DNA of 7,568 nucleotides from assembly GCA_022801475.1 (NCBI GenBank), contig JAAWSH010000074.1, forward strand, positions 1-7,568, read 5' to 3'. The translations under genes were made by a program, and so were the position numbers. Shown piece after piece: positions 5,709 to 7,568 of this stretch. Every line of letters begins with the position of its first letter. The first letter of the stretch is position 1. A model generated the notes under the pieces. The model made no database searches. It was not told the origin of the DNA and was given only the letters and a program-made list of their open reading frames with translations. This DNA comes from Acutalibacter sp. Its GTDB lineage: Bacteria; Bacillota; Clostridia; Oscillospirales; Acutalibacteraceae.

Positions 5709-5858
5709 ATGCGAGTGAAGATTGTGCTGGCCTGCACTGAGTGCAAGCAGCGGAACTATCTTAGCAAGAAAAACAAGAAAAACGACCCGGACAGGCTGGA
5801 AATGAACAAATACTGCCGGTTCTGCCGGAAACACACCCTGCATAGGGAAACTAAGTAA
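5709..5858 (+). CDS. rpmG: 50S ribosomal protein L33 (zinc-binding form)
   Basis: This 49-residue protein is too short for many ORF finders but is clear. It is a component of the large ribosomal subunit near the E site. [12 protein letters not shown] opens as in L33, and the paired CxxC motifs Cys9/Cys12 and Cys36/Cys39 form the zinc ribbon of the C+ type. [22 protein letters not shown] is the conserved core in outline. Length is normal (49-50). The ATG at 5709 follows TGGAGG (5693-5698) by 10 bases. Its TAA is inside the ribosome binding site of secE, 15 bases before that start, the usual L33-SecE-NusG arrangement of Firmicutes. Confidence 0.97.
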   Translation: MRVKIVLACTECKQRNYLSKKNKKNDPDRLEMNKYCRFCRKHTLHRETK

Positions 5859-5873
5859 GGAGCGGGTTGGATT

Positions 5874-6128
5874 ATGGCGGATGACGCGAAGAAGCCCGAA
5901 ACAAAAACCAAAAAGCCCAACCCCTTTGTGAGCTTTGGGAAGCGTACAGCGAAGTTTGTGAAGGACTGCAAAGGCGAGGTAAAGAAAATTGTGTGGCCCA
6001 CGCCAAAGGCTGTTTTTAAAAACACCGGCGTGGTGCTGGTTACCATTCTTGTGCTTGGGCTCTTTGTCTTTGCCCTGGATACGGTTTTTATGAACCTTTT
6101 GGGCCTGGTGATGAACGTGGCGGCCTAA
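5874..6128 (+). CDS. secE: Preprotein translocase subunit SecE
   Basis: This 84-residue protein is the small membrane clamp of the SecYEG protein-export channel. The first 30 residues are basic and Pro/Lys-rich. The family core FVKDCKGEVKKIVWPT (28-43), with the invariant WPT at 41-43, forms the amphipathic helix lying on the membrane. One membrane span follows at about 50-72 (TGVVLVTILVLGLFVFALD). This single-span form is typical of Gram-positives. AAGGAG at 5857-5862 is 11 bases before the ATG. NusG follows after 86 bases. Confidence 0.96.
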   Translation: MADDAKKPETKTKKPNPFVSFGKRTAKFVKDCKGEVKKIVWPTPKAVFKNTGVVLVTILVLGLFVFALDTVFMNLLGLVMNVAA

Positions 6129-6135
6129 GGCTGCT

Positions 6136-6189
6136 CTTTTTGGCAAGAAAAAGTTATTTGTTATGAAAAAACAAACCCCCGCGGTTTTT
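6136..6189 (+). other. Two weak hairpins between secE and nusG
   Basis: CTTTTT (6136-6141) pairs with AAAAAG (6148-6153), and AAACC (6173-6177) pairs with GGTTT (6183-6187), the second running into five T (6185-6189). The second looks like a weak, leaky terminator that could lower nusG expression relative to secE. Stems are short, so this is tentative. Confidence 0.25.
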
Positions 6190-6214
6190 ATGAGAAAGGA
6201 AAGTGGTCACAGTA

Positions 6215-6736
6215 ATGGCGGATGAAGCAAGATGGTATGTGGTGCATACCTACTCTGGATATGAGAACAAAGTGGCCTCTAACCTGGAAAAAACCGTGGA
6301 AAACCGGCAGATGCAGGAACTGATCCAGGAGATCAAGGTGCCTACCGAGATGGTGACCGAGATCACCGAGGAGGGAAAACGCAAAGAAGTGGAGCGCAAG
6401 GTGTTCCCTGGCTACGTCATTGTGAAAATGGTGATGACGGACGAAAGCTGGTACGCGGTGCGGAACATTCGCGGTTGCACGGGTTTTGTGGGGCCCTCTT
6501 CTAAGCCTGTGCCCCTGACTGACGAGGAAGTGGCGCGGTTGGGCATTGAGAAACGGGAGGTCCATGTCAGCTATCAAGTGGGCGATTCAGTGAATATTGT
6601 GGACGGTCCCTTGGATGGTTTTGTAGGCGTGGTGGAGGAGCTGGATGTGGAAAAGAACCGGGTGCGCGTGACGGTCTCCATGTTCGGCCGGGATACACCC
6701 GTGGAGCTGGAGCTGGACCAGGCGGAGCCGGTTTAA
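6215..6736 (+). CDS. nusG: Transcription termination/antitermination factor NusG
   Basis: This 173-residue protein binds RNA polymerase across the clamp and affects elongation, pausing and Rho-dependent termination. The N-terminal NGN domain (about 5-110) has WYVVHTYSGYENKV (7-20), VFPGYVIVKM (63-72) and VRNIRGCTGFVG (82-93). The C-terminal KOW domain (about 118-173) has VGDSVNIVDGPLDGFVGVV (122-140) and SMFGRDTPVELELDQ (155-169). Length is normal for Firmicutes. ATG 6215 is preferred because MADEARW lines up with the family start. The purine tract AGAAAGGAAAG before it is a rather distant ribosome binding site. GTG 6203 would add four residues but sits too close to that site. Confidence 0.97.
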   Translation: MADEARWYVVHTYSGYENKVASNLEKTVENRQMQELIQEIKVPTEMVTEITEEGKRKEVERKVFPGYVIVKMVMTDESWYAVRNIRGCTGFVGPSSKPVPLTDEEVARLGIEKREVHVSYQVGDSVNIVDGPLDGFVGVVEELDVEKNRVRVTVSMFGRDTPVELELDQAEPV

Positions 6737-6771
6737 TCAGACAAAATGCGGGACCTTAGCACAAAAGCCAG

Positions 6772-6806
6772 GCAAGGGAGGCATTCATAGTATCCCTATC
6801 CCTTGC
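6772..6806 (+). other. 8-bp inverted repeat after nusG
   Basis: GCAAGGGA (6772-6779) and TCCCTTGC (6799-6806) are perfectly complementary with a 19-base loop. A-rich sequence follows, not T, so it is not a + strand intrinsic terminator. It may be a 3'-end stability stem for the nusG transcript or a protein site ahead of the next promoter. Confidence 0.4.
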
Positions 6807-6820
6807 AAAAACAGAGCGGC

Positions 6821-6850
6821 TTGACGTGCAAAAAGCAAATGGTCTATGAT
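6821..6850 (+). promoter_or_regulatory. Sigma-A promoter for the rplK leader
   Basis: TTGACG (6821-6826) and TATGAT (6845-6850) are 18 bases apart, one base off consensus in each box. Transcription should start near 6857. The inverted repeat GCAAAT (6835-6840) / ATTTGC (6849-6854), with an 8-base centre, spans the -10 box and could be an operator. Confidence 0.75.
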
Positions 6851-6856
6851 TTGCCT

Positions 6857-7126
6857 GTGTCTTTTGAAAAAGAAGCAGAAATCATTGACTGTTGAAGAAT
6901 GAAAAGAACCGCTTATATCCAGGAGCGCAGCGGTGATTCCCATCAATGGACGGGAACGCCTAGAATGTGCGACACAAGTCCTGTCAACCCACCGCAGGGT
7001 AGCGCGCGGCTTTGCGCGTCCCCGCGTTAAACGGTCCAGCGCGTGCGCTGGACGCTGGGTGGGAGGTGTGGGTAAAATTTCCTGCCCGCACCGCTAATAC
7101 CACATTTTTTGGAGGTAATGTTAAAA
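6857..7126 (+). promoter_or_regulatory. Long structured 5' leader of rplK
   Basis: About 270 bases separate the promoter from the L11 start. Visible pairings in order: ACCGCT/AGCGGT (6908-6913/6929-6934); TTCCC/GGGAA (6937-6941/6952-6956); GACA/TGTC (6971-6974/6982-6985). A three-way junction follows at 6988-7063. Its closing stem is CCCACC-g-CAG (6988-6997) with CTGGGTGGG (7055-7063). Its two arms are CGCGC/GCGCG (7003-7007/7014-7018) and GTCCAGCGC/GCGCTGGAC (7034-7042/7045-7053). Autoregulation of the L11-L1 operon by a ribosomal protein is known in other bacteria, so a leader bound by L1 or L11 is the natural guess. I do not recognise this exact structure from a described family. A 43-codon ORF inside it (6899-7030) lacks a ribosome binding site. 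Confidence 0.6.
7065..7110 (+). terminator. Alternative hairpins with T-run just before the rplK ribosome binding site
   Basis: GGTGTGGG (7065-7072) pairs with CCCGCACC (7085-7092), 8 bp with one G-U. Alternatively TGTGG-g-TA (7067-7074) pairs with TACCACA (7098-7104), and that stem runs straight into six T (7105-7110). The two exclude each other, so this may be a switchable terminator. The T-run ends where the ribosome binding site GGAGGT (7111-7116) begins. Confidence 0.4.
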
Positions 7127-7552
7127 ATGGCACAAAAAGTAACGGGCTTTATTAAGCTCCAGATTCCCGCCGGCAAGGCAACACCGGCCCCCCCGGTTGG
7201 TCCTGCTCTGGGCCAGCACGGCGTTAATATCATGGCTTTTACCAAGGAGTTTAACGAGCGCACCAAGAACGACGTGGGTCTTGTAATCCCCGTGGTTATC
7301 ACTGTGTATGCGGACCGCTCCTTTACCTTTATTACCAAGACCCCTCCCGCAGCTGTGCTGATTAAGAAAGCCTGCAATATCGAAACTGCTTCCGGCGAAC
7401 CCAACAAGAAGAAAGTGGCCACCATTACCAAGGAGCAGATCCAAAAGATCGCGGAGACCAAGATGCCCGACCTGAACGCAGGGTCTCTTGAGGCCGCTAT
7501 GAGCATGATCGCCGGTACCGCCCGCAGCATGGGCGTCGTCGTGGGCGAATAA
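7127..7552 (+). CDS. rplK: 50S ribosomal protein L11
   Basis: This 141-residue protein, with the GTPase-associated centre of 23S rRNA, is the stalk base where elongation factors act and the site of thiostrepton action. The N-terminal domain holds the Pro-rich segment [20 protein letters not shown] (13-32). The C-terminal rRNA-binding domain holds [12 protein letters not shown] (71-82) and the family signature [13 protein letters not shown] (127-139). Length is exactly typical (about 141). ATG 7127 has GGAGGT at 7111-7116, 10 bases upstream. An ATG at 7118 is too close to that site, and the TTG at 7109 overlaps it. It is separated from nusG by its own promoter and leader, and probably continues into rplA. 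Confidence 0.98.
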   Translation: MAQKVTGFIKLQIPAGKATPAPPVGPALGQHGVNIMAFTKEFNERTKNDVGLVIPVVITVYADRSFTFITKTPPAAVLIKKACNIETASGEPNKKKVATITKEQIQKIAETKMPDLNAGSLEAAMSMIAGTARSMGVVVGE

Positions 7553-7568
7553 GGAGGGTGTAAGAGAT
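7553..7568 (+). promoter_or_regulatory. Ribosome binding site of the next gene (probably rplA)
   Basis: GGAGGG (7553-7558) directly follows the rplK stop. The last two bases are 'at'; a following G would make an ATG at 7567 with an 8-base spacing. L1 (rplA) is the usual next gene, but its coding sequence is outside the window. Confidence 0.55.

Noticed and set aside
6980..7030. T-box-like string before rplK (agggtagcgcgcgg ... cgtcccc)
   Set aside because: It only loosely resembles the T-box core. The required core sequence is degenerate, no specifier stem was found, and the downstream genes are ribosomal rather than amino-acid or tRNA-synthetase genes.
6899..7030. 43-codon ORF in the rplK leader
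   Set aside because: There is no usable ribosome binding site and the region is dominated by strong RNA stems; its composition is unremarkable.

Overview
The window reads as chromosomal DNA of a GC-rich, low-membrane-complexity Gram-positive, most likely a gut-type Clostridia (Oscillospiraceae-like). This is an inference from three things: the rpmG-secE-nusG-rplK order, strong GGAGG-type ribosome binding sites with consensus sigma-A promoters, and a LysC of the Bacillus two-product type. No rRNA, tRNA, CRISPR array or insertion sequence was seen. All genes lie on the + strand.

Left part (1-2965): a purine-only array of 11-bp repeats at the window edge leads into hom (homoserine dehydrogenase, 128-1375) and thrB (homoserine kinase, 1426-2322), two steps of threonine synthesis from aspartate semialdehyde. 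ThrB's stop overlaps the start of a possible broken micro-ORF. An unrecognised membrane-anchored protein (2441-2965) follows.

Middle part (2966-5657): a 316-base gap holds a perfect sigma-A promoter and a hairpin-rich leader, then lysC (aspartate kinase, 3327-4535), which feeds the same pathway. LysC carries a well-placed internal start (GTG 4062) with a near-perfect Shine-Dalgarno, predicting a separate regulatory beta subunit. An unrecognised 260-residue protein (4588-5370) follows. Its 3' flank holds five 33-bp tandem repeats whose variation always preserves + strand RNA pairing, giving a row of hairpins. A likely terminator that overlaps the next promoter comes after.

Right part (5597-7568): a transcription/translation block made of rpmG (L33), secE (translocase subunit) and nusG (elongation factor). 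It is followed by a 390-base gap with its own promoter and a long, strongly structured leader, then rplK (L11). The window ends at the ribosome binding site of the next gene, probably rplA (L1). The leader before rplK and the 33-bp hairpin array are the two parts least explained by ordinary annotation.
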